A DNA stretch of 64,000 nt. It comes from an uncultured Ruminococcus sp. (GTDB taxonomy: Bacteria; Bacillota; Clostridia; Oscillospirales; Ruminococcaceae). The stretch's first letter is position 1; every line of letters begins with the position of its first letter. The stretch is from positions 310,001-374,000 of the forward strand of contig NZ_CAKSNX010000001.1 in the NCBI RefSeq assembly GCF_934476685.1, written 5' to 3'. Below the pieces are notes generated by a model. That model was given only the letters and a program-made list of their open reading frames with translations. It had not been told where the DNA came from and did no database searches. The position numbers and the translations under genes are program-made. Below, piece by piece: positions 1-8,821 of this stretch.

Positions 1-372
1 ACCCTCTACCCCTGCGCAGAAAGAAAGACCTATGAGGACGGCTGTGTGATAATCGGCGAAAGTATTTTTGCAGGCTCTCTCGCCGCCGCCCTAAGAATGG
101 ACGCTGATATCTGCACAAGGATAATCTGCCCGCTCGATACCGAAACCGCCCTGCTCACAGGCTGTGATAAACAGCTTTCCTCCGAAGAGGATATCGAAAA
201 TGAACTGGCATTTGAGGATATAGAGAGCGTTGCAGCCGACCCTATGTATAAGCCGATAGCAGGGGAGCATAAATTCATCGAGCTTGCCCATCAGGCTTTT
301 TCGGGAAGATGCTATACAAAGGATATCCCCGATCTTATAAACGGCGATCTTAAAGCCCTTTTCGCCGACTAA
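1..372 (+). CDS. Nitrogenase component-1-like protein, C-terminal part (5' cut by window)
   Basis: The frame is open from base 1 (TLYPCAERKTYEDG...) to the TAA at 370-372, so this is the last 123 residues of a longer protein whose start lies outside the window. The tail has the shape of the nitrogenase component-1 (NifD/NifK/NifE/NifN) fold end: a VIIGESIFAGSLAAAL stretch, then ADPMYKPI and FIELAHQAFSGR, which resemble the conserved C-terminal ADPLYRP and LPHEAFSGR elements. It sits 24 bp upstream of a NifH-like gene in the same direction, so it probably belongs to one operon with the next three genes. True nitrogenase function is not implied. Substrate is unknown. Confidence 0.72.
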   Translation, partial: TLYPCAERKTYEDGCVIIGESIFAGSLAAALRMDADICTRIICPLDTETALLTGCDKQLSSEEDIENELAFEDIESVAADPMYKPIAGEHKFIELAHQAFSGRCYTKDIPDLINGDLKALFAD

Positions 373-396
373 AAAGGAAAGGAAAAAGCATAAGAT

Positions 397-1176
397 ATGA
401 TAAAAATAGCGGTCTACGGCAAAGGCGGTATAGGAAAATCCACCTGTACAGCGAACCTTGCAGCAGCCTTTTCAAGCCTCGGCAAAAAGGTCATACAAAT
501 AGGCTGTGATCCCAAAGCTGACTCCACAATAAACCTGCTGGGCGGAACACCCGTTATGCCTGTGATGAACTACCTCAGAGAAAATGACGAACCCGACAGC
601 ATAGAGGAAATATCAAAAACAGGCTACGGCGGAATACTCTGTATCGAAACAGGCGGACCTACCCCTGGGCTTGGCTGTGCAGGCAGAGGTATCATAACCA
701 CATTCAGCCTGCTTGAAGAACTGGAGCTTTTTGAAAAATATACCCCCGACGTGGTGCTTTACGATGTCCTCGGCGACGTAGTCTGCGGCGGTTTTGCCGC
801 ACCTATAAGAGAGGGCTATGCGGATAAAGTCATCATAGTAACGTCGGGCGAAAAAATGGCTCTCTATGCCGCAAATAATATATGCAGCGCCGTAAGAAAC
901 TTTGAGGACAGAAGCTATGCCAAAGTCCGTGGACTTATAATGAACAGGCGCAATGTGGAAAATGAAGAAGAGAAAGTCAGAGCCTTTGCCCAAAACTCAG
1001 GAACAGAGATACTTGCGGATATCCCCCGATCAGATGATATCATAAGATGTGAGGATAAAGGACAAACCGTAATAGAAGGCGCACCCGACTCTGTCGCCGC
1101 CCAAAGATTTCTGGAGCTTGCAAAAAAACTCATAGACGAAGATGAAAAAGATAAAAATGAAAAAAGTGAAAAATAA
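397..1176 (+). CDS. NifH-like Fe protein (nitrogenase/BchL superfamily ATPase)
   Basis: A 259-residue homodimeric [4Fe-4S] ATPase of the NifH/BchL/CfbC family that should pass electrons to a component-1 partner. The P-loop GKGGIGKST is at residues 9-17. The switch and cluster regions are intact: GLGCAGRG carries Cys94 and GDVVCGGF carries Cys130, matching the two cluster ligands of NifH. DPKADST (38-44) is also canonical. Length is a little under classical NifH (about 275-295 residues) and the tail is a lysine-rich charged extension. An AAGGAAA SD-like run precedes the ATG. Gene order, component-1-like/NifH-like/two further component-1-like proteins, points to a group IV nitrogenase-like enzyme rather than N2 fixation, because no nifB, nifE or nifN context is visible. 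Confidence 0.88.
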   Translation: MIKIAVYGKGGIGKSTCTANLAAAFSSLGKKVIQIGCDPKADSTINLLGGTPVMPVMNYLRENDEPDSIEEISKTGYGGILCIETGGPTPGLGCAGRGIITTFSLLEELELFEKYTPDVVLYDVLGDVVCGGFAAPIREGYADKVIIVTSGEKMALYAANNICSAVRNFEDRSYAKVRGLIMNRRNVENEEEKVRAFAQNSGTEILADIPRSDDIIRCEDKGQTVIEGAPDSVAAQRFLELAKKLIDEDEKDKNEKSEK

Positions 1177-1194
1177 TCAGAGAGGAACAAAACC

Positions 1195-2502
1195 ATGTCC
1201 GAAGCATTCTATATCACCGCCGAGAACCTTGCGGCTATGAACGGGGATATCCCCGAAGAGCTTACCTCTTCCGAACATCTTATATACAGCTCTCCTGCCG
1301 CCTTGGCATTCAATTCCCCGGGAGCAAAAGGCTTCGGAGTGAAAAGAGCAGGACTTGCCGTTCCGAATTCCGTTATGCTCCTTGTCGCACCTGGCTGCTG
1401 CGGAAGAAATACCGCCCTGCTCAGCGAACTGGGGTACAGCGAAAGATTTTTCTATCTCCTCCTTGACGATACCGATATCGTCACAGGCAGACATCTTTCC
1501 AAAATACCACAGGCGGTAAAGGAGATAGTTGACGAGCTTGACTATACCCCCTCCGTGGTGATGATATGCATAACCTGCGTTGACGCTCTCCTCGGCACGG
1601 ATATGGAAAGAGTGTGCAGAAAATGTTCCGATACCGCAAACGTTCCCTGCGCACCGTGCTATATGTATGCCCTCACAAGGGAAAAGCGCCTTCCCCCTAT
1701 GGCGGCAGTAAGGTGGTCGGTCTATTCTCTCCTCGAACCGCAGAAACGTGCCGCCGACGAGTGCAATATACTAGGCTTTTTCTCACCCATCGACGATAAA
1801 AGCGAACTCTATCCTCTGCTCCGCTCAGCAGGCATAAAACAGGTAAGAGAATTGTCACGCTGTAAGACCTTTGACGAGTATAAAAAGCTTTCAAGAGCGA
1901 ATTTCAACCTTGTCTTAAATGCAGAAGCAAGATATGCGGCGCAGAAAATGGAAAAAGAGTACGGCATACCAAGTATCGAGCTTGTGAGAATGTATCAGCC
2001 GGACAAAATACATAACCAGTATATGCTTTTTGCGCAGGCGATAGGCGTTGTCCTTGACGACAGTGAATATCTCGCACAGGCTGAAAAAGCCGTTGCTGAT
2101 TTTAGGGAAAAATACGGCGAACTCACCTTTGCCGTTGGCGAATGCCTTAACGCAGACAGCTTTGAACTTTCCCTTGCGCTTACAAGATTCGGCTTTAAAG
2201 TGTCCGAAATATACGGCACAGTCACCCAGCGCAATTTCGTTTTCGTTAAAAAGCTTGCACAGCTTTCCCCTCAGACGAGGATATATTCAAACCTTTCGCC
2301 TACCATGCTCTATTACGAAAATACAGAAAAAACAGATGCCGCCATAGGCAGTGACGCAGTGTACTATCACCCCGATATCGCAGGCATACATTTCAATGAG
2401 GAAACTCAGCCTTTCGGCTATCAGGGCATAGTGTCCCTCTTTGAACAACTCGACAGCGCATTGACGAGATCTTCTCAGGGAAAGGAGCGTTTATCAGAAT
2501 GA
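1195..2502 (+). CDS. Nitrogenase component-1-like protein (435 aa)
   Basis: This protein belongs to the oxidoreductase/nitrogenase component-1 family. Two cysteine sites resemble P-cluster-type ligands: APGCCG (Cys68/Cys69) and ICITCVDALLGTD (Cys125/Cys128), the latter like the CxxC...GxD element of NifD/NifK-type subunits. It would pair with the NifH-like protein encoded 18 bp upstream and with the 351-residue protein whose gene overlaps its stop by 4 bp. The start ATG follows AGAGAGGAAC. I see none of the complete nitrogenase FeMo-cofactor-binding pattern, so the metal site and substrate are unknown. Group IV members include methylthio-alkane reductase and F430-biosynthesis CfbD, but I cannot assign this one to either. 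Confidence 0.8.
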   Translation: MSEAFYITAENLAAMNGDIPEELTSSEHLIYSSPAALAFNSPGAKGFGVKRAGLAVPNSVMLLVAPGCCGRNTALLSELGYSERFFYLLLDDTDIVTGRHLSKIPQAVKEIVDELDYTPSVVMICITCVDALLGTDMERVCRKCSDTANVPCAPCYMYALTREKRLPPMAAVRWSVYSLLEPQKRAADECNILGFFSPIDDKSELYPLLRSAGIKQVRELSRCKTFDEYKKLSRANFNLVLNAEARYAAQKMEKEYGIPSIELVRMYQPDKIHNQYMLFAQAIGVVLDDSEYLAQAEKAVADFREKYGELTFAVGECLNADSFELSLALTRFGFKVSEIYGTVTQRNFVFVKKLAQLSPQTRIYSNLSPTMLYYENTEKTDAAIGSDAVYYHPDIAGIHFNEETQPFGYQGIVSLFEQLDSALTRSSQGKERLSE

Positions 2503-3554
2503 AAAAGCTTTTGAAATATATGACTCCTCCCGCTCCGGACGATTCAGGCGCAAGCGGTGTGCTTTTCGAGCTTGGGGGAATTATCGTCGTCTGCGACGCA
2601 GGCGGCTGTACAGGAAATATCTGCGGCTTTGACGAACCTCGCTGGGAGAACAGAAAAAGCGCCCTCTTCAGCGCAGGACTTCGTGATATGGATGCCGTCC
2701 TCGGCAGAGATGATAAGCTTGTGGAAAAACTCTCCAAAGCCGCAAAAGCCGTTAAAGCTCAGTTCTGCGCCATTATCGGCACTCCAGTCCCTGCCGTCAT
2801 AGCAACGGATTACAGAGCCTTAAAAAGAATGACCGAGCGCAAGACCGACCTGCCTTGCATCTGTATCGACACCGACGGCACAAAGCTGTATGACGAGGGC
2901 GAAAAAAAGACTTATCTCCAGCTTTTCAAGACTTTCTGCCTTGACGGCTGTGAAAAAAAGCAGGGTAAGATCGGAGTTATCGGCGCAACACCGCTTAATC
3001 TCTCCGAAACCTCCGCCGACAGACTAAAAGCCGCAGTTGAAAAAAACGGCGGCGAGGCTGTGTGCTTTGGAATGGGCAGCGATATCGAGGCTGTTAAAAG
3101 AGCAGGGGAGTGCGAAAAGAATATTGTCATATCCCCCTCAGGCATTGCCGCCGCAGAGTATCTAAAGGAGCGTTTCGGTATCCCATACGAAACAGCTTTC
3201 CCCTGCCTCCCCGAAAGCGTGGTAAAAGCGGCGCAGACAGCCGTTGATAAAGCAAAAAAAGTACTCATTATCCACCAGCAGTTTGCCGCAAATGCCCTCC
3301 GTGAAAGGATACTTGAAACAAACTGTAACTGTAAAGTTAGCTGTGCAGGCTGGTTCGCCTTTGAAGATAAGTTCTCTCAGACAAATGATTTTCATATAAA
3401 GGACGAAACCGACCTTGCCGAAAAAGTTAAAGCCGAAAATTATGATGTGGTCATAGCCGATAAAGCCTGTAAGCGTGTGCTGAAAGGCTTTGAGGGCGAG
3501 TTCGTGGATTTCCCCCACTTCGCCCTTTCGGGAAGACTTTATGACCGCCTGTAA
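2499..3554 (+). CDS. Divergent nitrogenase component-1-like protein (351 aa)
   Basis: The start ATGA overlaps the stop of the 435-residue component-1-like gene, so the two are translationally coupled and probably form a heteromer. The N-terminus has a cysteine cluster VVCDAGGCTGNICGFDEPRW (Cys32, Cys37, Cys42), and the middle (KIGVIGATPLNLSE) looks like a Rossmann unit of the component-1 fold. At 351 residues it is shorter than typical NifK or NifE (over 430). The classic CxTC pair seen in the previous protein is not evident. It is best read as the partner subunit of the upstream protein. Assignment to the family is by context and general fold features and is less certain than for its neighbours. 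Confidence 0.65.
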   Translation: MKKLLKYMTPPAPDDSGASGVLFELGGIIVVCDAGGCTGNICGFDEPRWENRKSALFSAGLRDMDAVLGRDDKLVEKLSKAAKAVKAQFCAIIGTPVPAVIATDYRALKRMTERKTDLPCICIDTDGTKLYDEGEKKTYLQLFKTFCLDGCEKKQGKIGVIGATPLNLSETSADRLKAAVEKNGGEAVCFGMGSDIEAVKRAGECEKNIVISPSGIAAAEYLKERFGIPYETAFPCLPESVVKAAQTAVDKAKKVLIIHQQFAANALRERILETNCNCKVSCAGWFAFEDKFSQTNDFHIKDETDLAEKVKAENYDVVIADKACKRVLKGFEGEFVDFPHFALSGRLYDRL

Positions 3555-3566
3555 AGGAGCATAGAT

Positions 3567-3977
3567 ATGACGGAAGATGTAATTGAACAGCTTGAAGAAA
3601 GCATAGATGATGACGATTTTGGGTATATAGCTGAAAACTGTATGCAGGAGCTTGACGAAAGCGGCGCAGGCATACAGGCGGTAGAACCCCTGCTTGAATT
3701 AATGGAAAGACACCCTCTGCTCGATTTCGGAATGTCTGACGCAATAGTCCGCTATGCGGAGCAGTTTTTCGGGAAAGGTTATGAAAAGCTGCTTGTTTCC
3801 TCCATTGAACGCAGACCAAATCTCCATAACGTCTGGATGCTCGACCGCATAAGGACCTATCTCGATAACGAGGGAAGAGATGAGGAAGCCGAGGATTACA
3901 GGGATATCATCAGAGCCGTCCTCGACCGAAACGATACAGAAGACGAAATAAAGGATCTTGTCAGACAGCTAATATAA
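3567..3977 (+). CDS. Acidic alpha-helical protein of unknown function
   Basis: A 136-residue, strongly acidic, probably all-helical protein (QLEESIDDDDFGY, LLELMERHPLLDFG, IERRPNLHNVWMLDRIR). I do not recognise a catalytic motif, signal peptide or membrane segment. Repeated helix pairs suggest a HEAT-like or immunity-protein-like fold, but that is only an impression. It begins 12 bp after the nitrogenase-like operon with its own SD (AAGGAGCATAGAT before the ATG), and ends just before a small palindrome that may separate it from hypF. It may therefore be the last gene of the nitrogenase-like operon, but its link to that enzyme is unproved. Confidence 0.6.
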   Translation: MTEDVIEQLEESIDDDDFGYIAENCMQELDESGAGIQAVEPLLELMERHPLLDFGMSDAIVRYAEQFFGKGYEKLLVSSIERRPNLHNVWMLDRIRTYLDNEGRDEEAEDYRDIIRAVLDRNDTEDEIKDLVRQLI

Positions 3978-3990
3978 AACCACATCGTAG

Positions 3991-4009
3991 GGGCGACCTG
4001 CGGTCGCCC
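3991..4009. repeat. Small GGGCGACC-type palindrome, copy 1
   Basis: A perfect 8-bp inverted repeat, GGGCGACC/GGTCGCCC, with a three-base TGC loop and preceded by GTAG. It follows the stop codon of the acidic protein gene and has no clear T-run. Closely similar palindromes occur after two other + strand genes at 28613 and 39321. Confidence 0.8.
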
Positions 4010-4070
4010 GTTCTCTGAAATGATTCTTTAAACCAAATTTATGAAATTTAAAATGAAAGGCGGGGAAAAT

Positions 4071-6425
4071 TTGCAGAGCGTTGTTATAAGAATATGCGGC
4101 ATAGTTCAGGGCGTAGGTTTCCGTCCGTTCGTTGCCGTAACAGCCGATAAAAACCATATCAAAGGAACAGTTGCAAATAAAGGTTCGTATGTTGAGATAA
4201 AAGCAAAGGGCGAAGAAAACCATATCCGCCGCTTTGCCGATGAAATAAAAAATTCCCCGCCCGAAAGAGCGGTCATACTCAGCTTTGACGTTCAGCCCTG
4301 TGAGGATATCCCCTTTGAGGATTTTCACATAATCCAAAGCGAAAAGGAGTATGGGGATATATTCGTTTCCCCCGATATAGCCGTCTGTCCACAGTGCAAA
4401 AAGGAGCTTTTCGACCCTCATAACAGACGTTATCTCCACCCATTTGTAAACTGTACCCAGTGCGGACCAAGATTGACCATACTTGATAAAATGCCCTATG
4501 ACAGAGAGCGTACAAGCATGGCGAAATTCCCTATGTGCAAAAGCTGTGAGGAGGAATATTTTTCCCCCGAAACAAGAAGATATGATGCCCAGCCTGTCTG
4601 CTGTAACGACTGCGGTCCGCAGGTCTATGTGATCGGCAAAGATATAAAAGGTGCAGAAGCCATAAGCCTTGTCCGAAAGGAAATAATGAGCGGAAAGATA
4701 GCCGCCGTAAAAGGCATAGGCGGCTTTCACCTCTGCTGTAATGCCTATGACAGCAAAGCCTGTGCAAGGCTGAGAAAGCTCAAAAACCGCCCTGCAAAAC
4801 CTTTCGCTGTGATGATGAAAGACCTCTCCACCGTCAGACGTGAGTGTGAGATATCACCTGCACAGGAAAAATATATCGACGGCTGGCAAAAGCCTGTTAT
4901 GCTGCTGAAAAAACGTGCAAATTCAGCCGAAAACGGATTGTGCGAGGAAATATCCCCCCATAACCCCACCGTAGGAGTTATGCTGCCGTATTCTCCTCTG
5001 CATATGCTGCTTTTCAGCTATCCCGACGATGTGAAAATGACCGACTGCCTTGTTATGACCAGCGCAAACGCAAGGGGAGCGCCTATATGCAGATGTGATG
5101 AGGACGTTCTTAACGAGATATCAGACTTCTGCGATATAATTTTGTCCCATAACAGGGATATCCTTATCCGTGCAGATGATTCCGTCTGCGACTGGCTGTT
5201 AGATAAGCCATATATGATAAGACGTTCAAGAGGTTTTTCCCCCCTGCCCGTTATGCTTGAGGGCATAAACGCAGGAAAGGATATTCAGGTGCTTGCAGTT
5301 GGCGGCGAACTTAAAAATACATTCTGCGCCGCAAAAAACAGCCTGTTTTACCCCTCCCCCTATGTGGGCGATATGGGAGATATCCGAACCGTAAAAGCAC
5401 TAGGCGACTGTGCGGAAAGAATGCTCGATCTACTTGAATGTACGCCGCAGGCAGTGGTCTGCGACCTCCATCCTGCGTATAATACTACCGCCTTTGCGCA
5501 GGAGTATGCGCAGAAAAATTCTCTGCCGCTTGTTCAGGTCCAGCATCATTATGCCCATATCCTTTCCTGTATGGCTGAAAATAATTACAGGGAAAAAGTT
5601 ATAGGCGTTTCATTTGACGGCACAGGTATGGGAACGGATAAAACCATATGGGGCGGAGAATTTCTCCTGTGCAGTTTAAACGGCTTTGAACGTGCAGGCA
5701 GTATAGAACCATTTACTCAGGCAGGGGGAGATATCTCCGCAAAAGAAGGCTGGCGCATAGCCGTCCAGCTTATTTACAGCGCAGTAAAGGAACAAGCAAA
5801 AGCACAGGAAATGTGTTCTGTCCTCGGTCTGTGCGATGAAAAAACATTTGTGTTCCAGAAAGCCATGGCGGATAAAAGGATAAACTGCGTTGACTCCACC
5901 TCCTGTGGACGGCTTTTCGACGGAGTTTCTGCAATACTCGGCATAAGAAACAGCTCTTCCTTCGAGGGTGAAGCCTCAATGTCCCTTGAATTTGCGGCGG
6001 AACACTATGAAGAACTTAACTCAAATGCCGAAAACAGCTATGAAAAGTCAGAAAATATGCTGAGTGAAAAAAGTGAAAAGAATAACTTCTTTACTCTCAA
6101 TACCACTCAGCTTGCATACCACATAGCCAAAGCATATATCCAAAGCGGCTTCAGCAGTTCTGTCCGTGATAAGCTTGCCTATGAGTTCCATGCAGTCCTT
6201 GCGGATATGATATGCGCAGGCTGTGAAAAGATACGGCAGAGAACAGAACTTGATGTCTGCGCCCTCAGCGGAGGAGTTTTTCAGAACCGCCTGCTTACAA
6301 AGCTGACCGTAAAAAGGCTTTCTGCCGCAGGCTTTAAGGTGCTTACCCACAGCCTTATCCCGCCTAACGACGGCGGCATAGCATTGGGGCAGGCTCTTTA
6401 TGCATACAGTATCCTAAAACAATGA
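4071..6425 (+). CDS. hypF: Carbamoyltransferase HypF ([NiFe]-hydrogenase maturation)
   Basis: HypF turns carbamoyl phosphate and ATP into a carbamoyl group on the C-terminal Cys of HypE, the first step of cyanide-ligand synthesis. All domains are visible in order: acylphosphatase (GIVQGVGFRPF), paired zinc-finger CxxC motifs (CPQC, CTQCGPR, CKSC, CCNDCGP), a YrdC-like domain (VKGIGGFHL), and the Kae1-like domain with QHHYAHILSC, SFDGTGMGTD and LSGGVFQNR. I prefer the TTG at 4071 because GGCGGGGA lies 5-6 bases upstream and the acylphosphatase domain starts directly after. ATG codons at 4041 and 4053 are in frame but lack an SD. The family HAQP element reads DAQP here. Confidence 0.93.
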   Translation: MQSVVIRICGIVQGVGFRPFVAVTADKNHIKGTVANKGSYVEIKAKGEENHIRRFADEIKNSPPERAVILSFDVQPCEDIPFEDFHIIQSEKEYGDIFVSPDIAVCPQCKKELFDPHNRRYLHPFVNCTQCGPRLTILDKMPYDRERTSMAKFPMCKSCEEEYFSPETRRYDAQPVCCNDCGPQVYVIGKDIKGAEAISLVRKEIMSGKIAAVKGIGGFHLCCNAYDSKACARLRKLKNRPAKPFAVMMKDLSTVRRECEISPAQEKYIDGWQKPVMLLKKRANSAENGLCEEISPHNPTVGVMLPYSPLHMLLFSYPDDVKMTDCLVMTSANARGAPICRCDEDVLNEISDFCDIILSHNRDILIRADDSVCDWLLDKPYMIRRSRGFSPLPVMLEGINAGKDIQVLAVGGELKNTFCAAKNSLFYPSPYVGDMGDIRTVKALGDCAERMLDLLECTPQAVVCDLHPAYNTTAFAQEYAQKNSLPLVQVQHHYAHILSCMAENNYREKVIGVSFDGTGMGTDKTIWGGEFLLCSLNGFERAGSIEPFTQAGGDISAKEGWRIAVQLIYSAVKEQAKAQEMCSVLGLCDEKTFVFQKAMADKRINCVDSTSCGRLFDGVSAILGIRNSSSFEGEASMSLEFAAEHYEELNSNAENSYEKSENMLSEKSEKNNFFTLNTTQLAYHIAKAYIQSGFSSSVRDKLAYEFHAVLADMICAGCEKIRQRTELDVCALSGGVFQNRLLTKLTVKRLSAAGFKVLTHSLIPPNDGGIALGQALYAYSILKQ

Positions 6426-6482
6426 AATAAAGTAAATAACATAGATATTATAATTTTATAATTTAAAGTGAGGTAATTAAAA

Positions 6483-6692
6483 ATGTGCGTAGGTCTATCA
6501 GCAAAAGTTGTCAGCGTAAAGGACGGTACAGCCCTTATTGACGCAAACGGCGCAAAAAGAAATGTCAGTGCAGATCTTATCGAGGATCTCGAACCCGGTG
6601 ATTACGTAATGGTACACGCAGGAGCGGCTATCGCAAAAATAACCTCTGACGATAAGGACGAGGCTGAGGATATAATGGAGAGCCTGCTATGA
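6483..6692 (+). CDS. hypC: Hydrogenase maturation chaperone HypC
   Basis: A 69-residue HypC/HupF family protein. It starts MCVGLSAKV, so the essential Cys2, exposed after removal of Met1, is present. The OB-fold body ends with the usual EPGDYVMVHAGAAIAKI segment. HypC holds the Fe(CN)2CO unit with HypD and delivers it to the hydrogenase large-subunit precursor. The SD is GTGAGG before the ATG, and the stop overlaps hypD by 4 bp (ATGA), so the two subunits of the HypCD complex are translationally coupled. Confidence 0.92.
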   Translation: MCVGLSAKVVSVKDGTALIDANGAKRNVSADLIEDLEPGDYVMVHAGAAIAKITSDDKDEAEDIMESLL

Positions 6693-7768
6693 GCGATATG
6701 AATAATACAAAAAGTCTGAAAGATAATAAAGCGGTGCAGACCGCAAAGGATATTATCCAAAGCTATAACGGAAAACCGCTGAGGATAATGGAAGTCTGCG
6801 GCACTCATACCCACGAGATTTTCCGCCTCGGCATAAGAAAACTCCTGCCCGAAAATGTTCGGCTTATCTCAGGCCCCGGATGTCCCGTCTGCGTTACCCC
6901 CGTTGGATATATCGACGAGGCTGTAAAGCTTGCCCTTGAAAAGAACTGCCTTATCTGTACCTTCGGCGACCTTATCCGAGTCCCCGGAACGAAAAAAAGC
7001 CTTGCAGGCGCAAGATCTGAGGGCGCAAAGCTTAAAACAGTCTATTCCCCCCTTGACGCTGTCGATATAGCAAGGGATAACCCCGATACACAGGTGGTCT
7101 TTCTTGCGGTGGGCTTTGAAACGACTACCCCTGCCGCCTGCCTTGCCGTGGAAAAAGCAAAAAAAGAGGGACTGAAAAACTTTTCTATCCTCGGCGCAAA
7201 TAAAACCATGCCCAATGCATATCAAGCGCTGAAAGGCTCTGCCGACGCTTTTCTCTACCCAGGCCACGTTAATGCCATAACAGGCACAGAACTTTGTGAA
7301 CAGCTTTGCGGGCAGGGTATAAGCGGAGTTGTGGCAGGCTTTACCGCCGCCGAAATATTGACCGCCCTTGCCGTTATCATAAAGCTTTCGCAGGAGGGGA
7401 AACCCTTTTTCAAAAACTGCTATCCGAGAGTAGTAACCTCAGAGGGCAGTAAGCCTGCGCAGGAGCTTGTAAAGCGTGTTATGATCCCCTGCGACAGCGA
7501 GTGGAGAGGTCTTGGCATTATCCCTATGTCTGGACTTGCACTGCGTGACGAGTATGCCCAGTTCGATGCCCTCAAAAAGTACGGCATAGACGAAATAAAA
7601 GGCAAGCCGAACCCGGCCTGCCGCTGCGGAGATGTCCTTCAAGGCAAGTGCCGCCCCTGCGACTGTAAAGTGTTCGGCAAAGTCTGTACCCCTATGCACC
7701 CCGTAGGAGCGTGTATGGTGTCTGGCGAGGGCGCTTGCTCAGCCTACTATCAGTACGGAATGGACTAA
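6689..7768 (+). CDS. hypD: Hydrogenase maturation protein HypD
   Basis: HypD is the [4Fe-4S] scaffold on which the Fe(CN)2CO group is assembled with HypC and HypE. The conserved motifs are all here: MEVCGTHTHEIFR with the catalytic Cys, SGPGCPVCVTP, GFETTTPA, and the cysteine-rich C-terminus (CRCGDVLQGKCRPC, then CTPMHPVGACMVSGEGAC). At 359 residues it is full length. It overlaps hypC and is followed after 27 bp by hypE. Confidence 0.95.
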   Translation: MSDMNNTKSLKDNKAVQTAKDIIQSYNGKPLRIMEVCGTHTHEIFRLGIRKLLPENVRLISGPGCPVCVTPVGYIDEAVKLALEKNCLICTFGDLIRVPGTKKSLAGARSEGAKLKTVYSPLDAVDIARDNPDTQVVFLAVGFETTTPAACLAVEKAKKEGLKNFSILGANKTMPNAYQALKGSADAFLYPGHVNAITGTELCEQLCGQGISGVVAGFTAAEILTALAVIIKLSQEGKPFFKNCYPRVVTSEGSKPAQELVKRVMIPCDSEWRGLGIIPMSGLALRDEYAQFDALKKYGIDEIKGKPNPACRCGDVLQGKCRPCDCKVFGKVCTPMHPVGACMVSGEGACSAYYQYGMD

Positions 7769-7795
7769 GTAAAAAATTGAAAAGAGGAGATCAAT

Positions 7796-8812
7796 ATGTC
7801 AGATATAAATGATAAATGTGTTACCCTTGCCCACGGTGCAGGAGGAAAACAGACCAGCGAGCTTATTGATAAGGTGTTCAAAGCTCATTTTTCAAACCCC
7901 GAATTTACCGCCGATGATGCCGCCGTCCTGAATATGGACGCAGGCAGATTAGCCTTTACCACCGACGGCTTTATCGTTTCCCCCTATGAGTTTGAAGGAG
8001 GAAATATCGGAAAACTTTCTATCTGCGGAACAGTGAACGACCTTTCCTGTATGGGCGCAAAACCGCTGTATATGACCTGTGCCTTCGTTATCGAAGAGGG
8101 TTTCCCCCTCGATAAGCTGGAGGAGATAGCCGCCGCCATGGAAAAGACCGCTAAGGAAGCTGGCGTAAAGATCGTCGCGGGTGATACAAAGGTCGCAGGC
8201 AAAGGACAGGTGGATAATATCTTCATCACCACCACAGGCATAGGCAGAATAATGGATAAAGCCCATACCTCCGGTACATATGCAAGACCAGGCGATGCAG
8301 TTATCGTCAGCGGAGATGTTGGCAGACACGGCTGTACGATACTTCTTGCAAGAGATGAGTTCGGTATCGAAGCCGATGTCACAAGCGACTGCGCTCCGCT
8401 GTGGGGAACAGTTGAAAAAATGTACGAAGTTTCCGACGATATCCACGTTATCCGTGACGCAACACGAGGCGGCGCAGGCACAGTCCTCTATGAGATAGCA
8501 GGTCAGAGCGGAGTAGGCATAACTATCGACGAGGAAAAAATACCTGTTGCCCCCGAAGTAAAAGGCGTCTGCGGTATGCTTGGACTTAACCCCCTCTACC
8601 TTGCCTGCGAGGGCAGACTTGTGATATTCGCCCCACAGAGCGAGGCTGAAAAGATAGTTGCCGCCCTCAGAGAATGCCCATATTCAAAAAATGCCGCCAT
8701 CATCGGTACTGTGACCGCCGAGAATGCAGGAAAAGTCATAATGAAAACCGAAATAGGCTCTCAGACCCTCCTACCTCAGCCTAACGGCGAGCTCCTGCCG
8801 AGAATATGCTGA
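7796..8812 (+). CDS. hypE: Carbamoyl dehydratase HypE
   Basis: HypE dehydrates the HypF-made S-carbamoyl group on its own C-terminal Cys to a thiocyanate and passes CN to HypCD. This 338-residue AIR-synthase-like protein has GAGGKQTSELI near the N-terminus, the ATP-binding GDTKVAGKGQVD region and RDATRGGAG. It ends in LLPRIC, so the functional C-terminal cysteine is intact. The SD is AAGAGGAG before the ATG. It is the last gene of hypFCDE. A new promoter follows at 8822, so the operon probably ends here, though I see no strong terminator. Confidence 0.95.
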   Translation: MSDINDKCVTLAHGAGGKQTSELIDKVFKAHFSNPEFTADDAAVLNMDAGRLAFTTDGFIVSPYEFEGGNIGKLSICGTVNDLSCMGAKPLYMTCAFVIEEGFPLDKLEEIAAAMEKTAKEAGVKIVAGDTKVAGKGQVDNIFITTTGIGRIMDKAHTSGTYARPGDAVIVSGDVGRHGCTILLARDEFGIEADVTSDCAPLWGTVEKMYEVSDDIHVIRDATRGGAGTVLYEIAGQSGVGITIDEEKIPVAPEVKGVCGMLGLNPLYLACEGRLVIFAPQSEAEKIVAALRECPYSKNAAIIGTVTAENAGKVIMKTEIGSQTLLPQPNGELLPRIC

Positions 8813-8821
8813 CGCTTTGAC

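Noticed and set aside
1..3554. Nitrogen fixation (nif) operon
   Set aside because: Subunits lack the full nitrogenase patterns and no nifB, nifE or nifN-type set is adjacent; called nitrogenase-like only.
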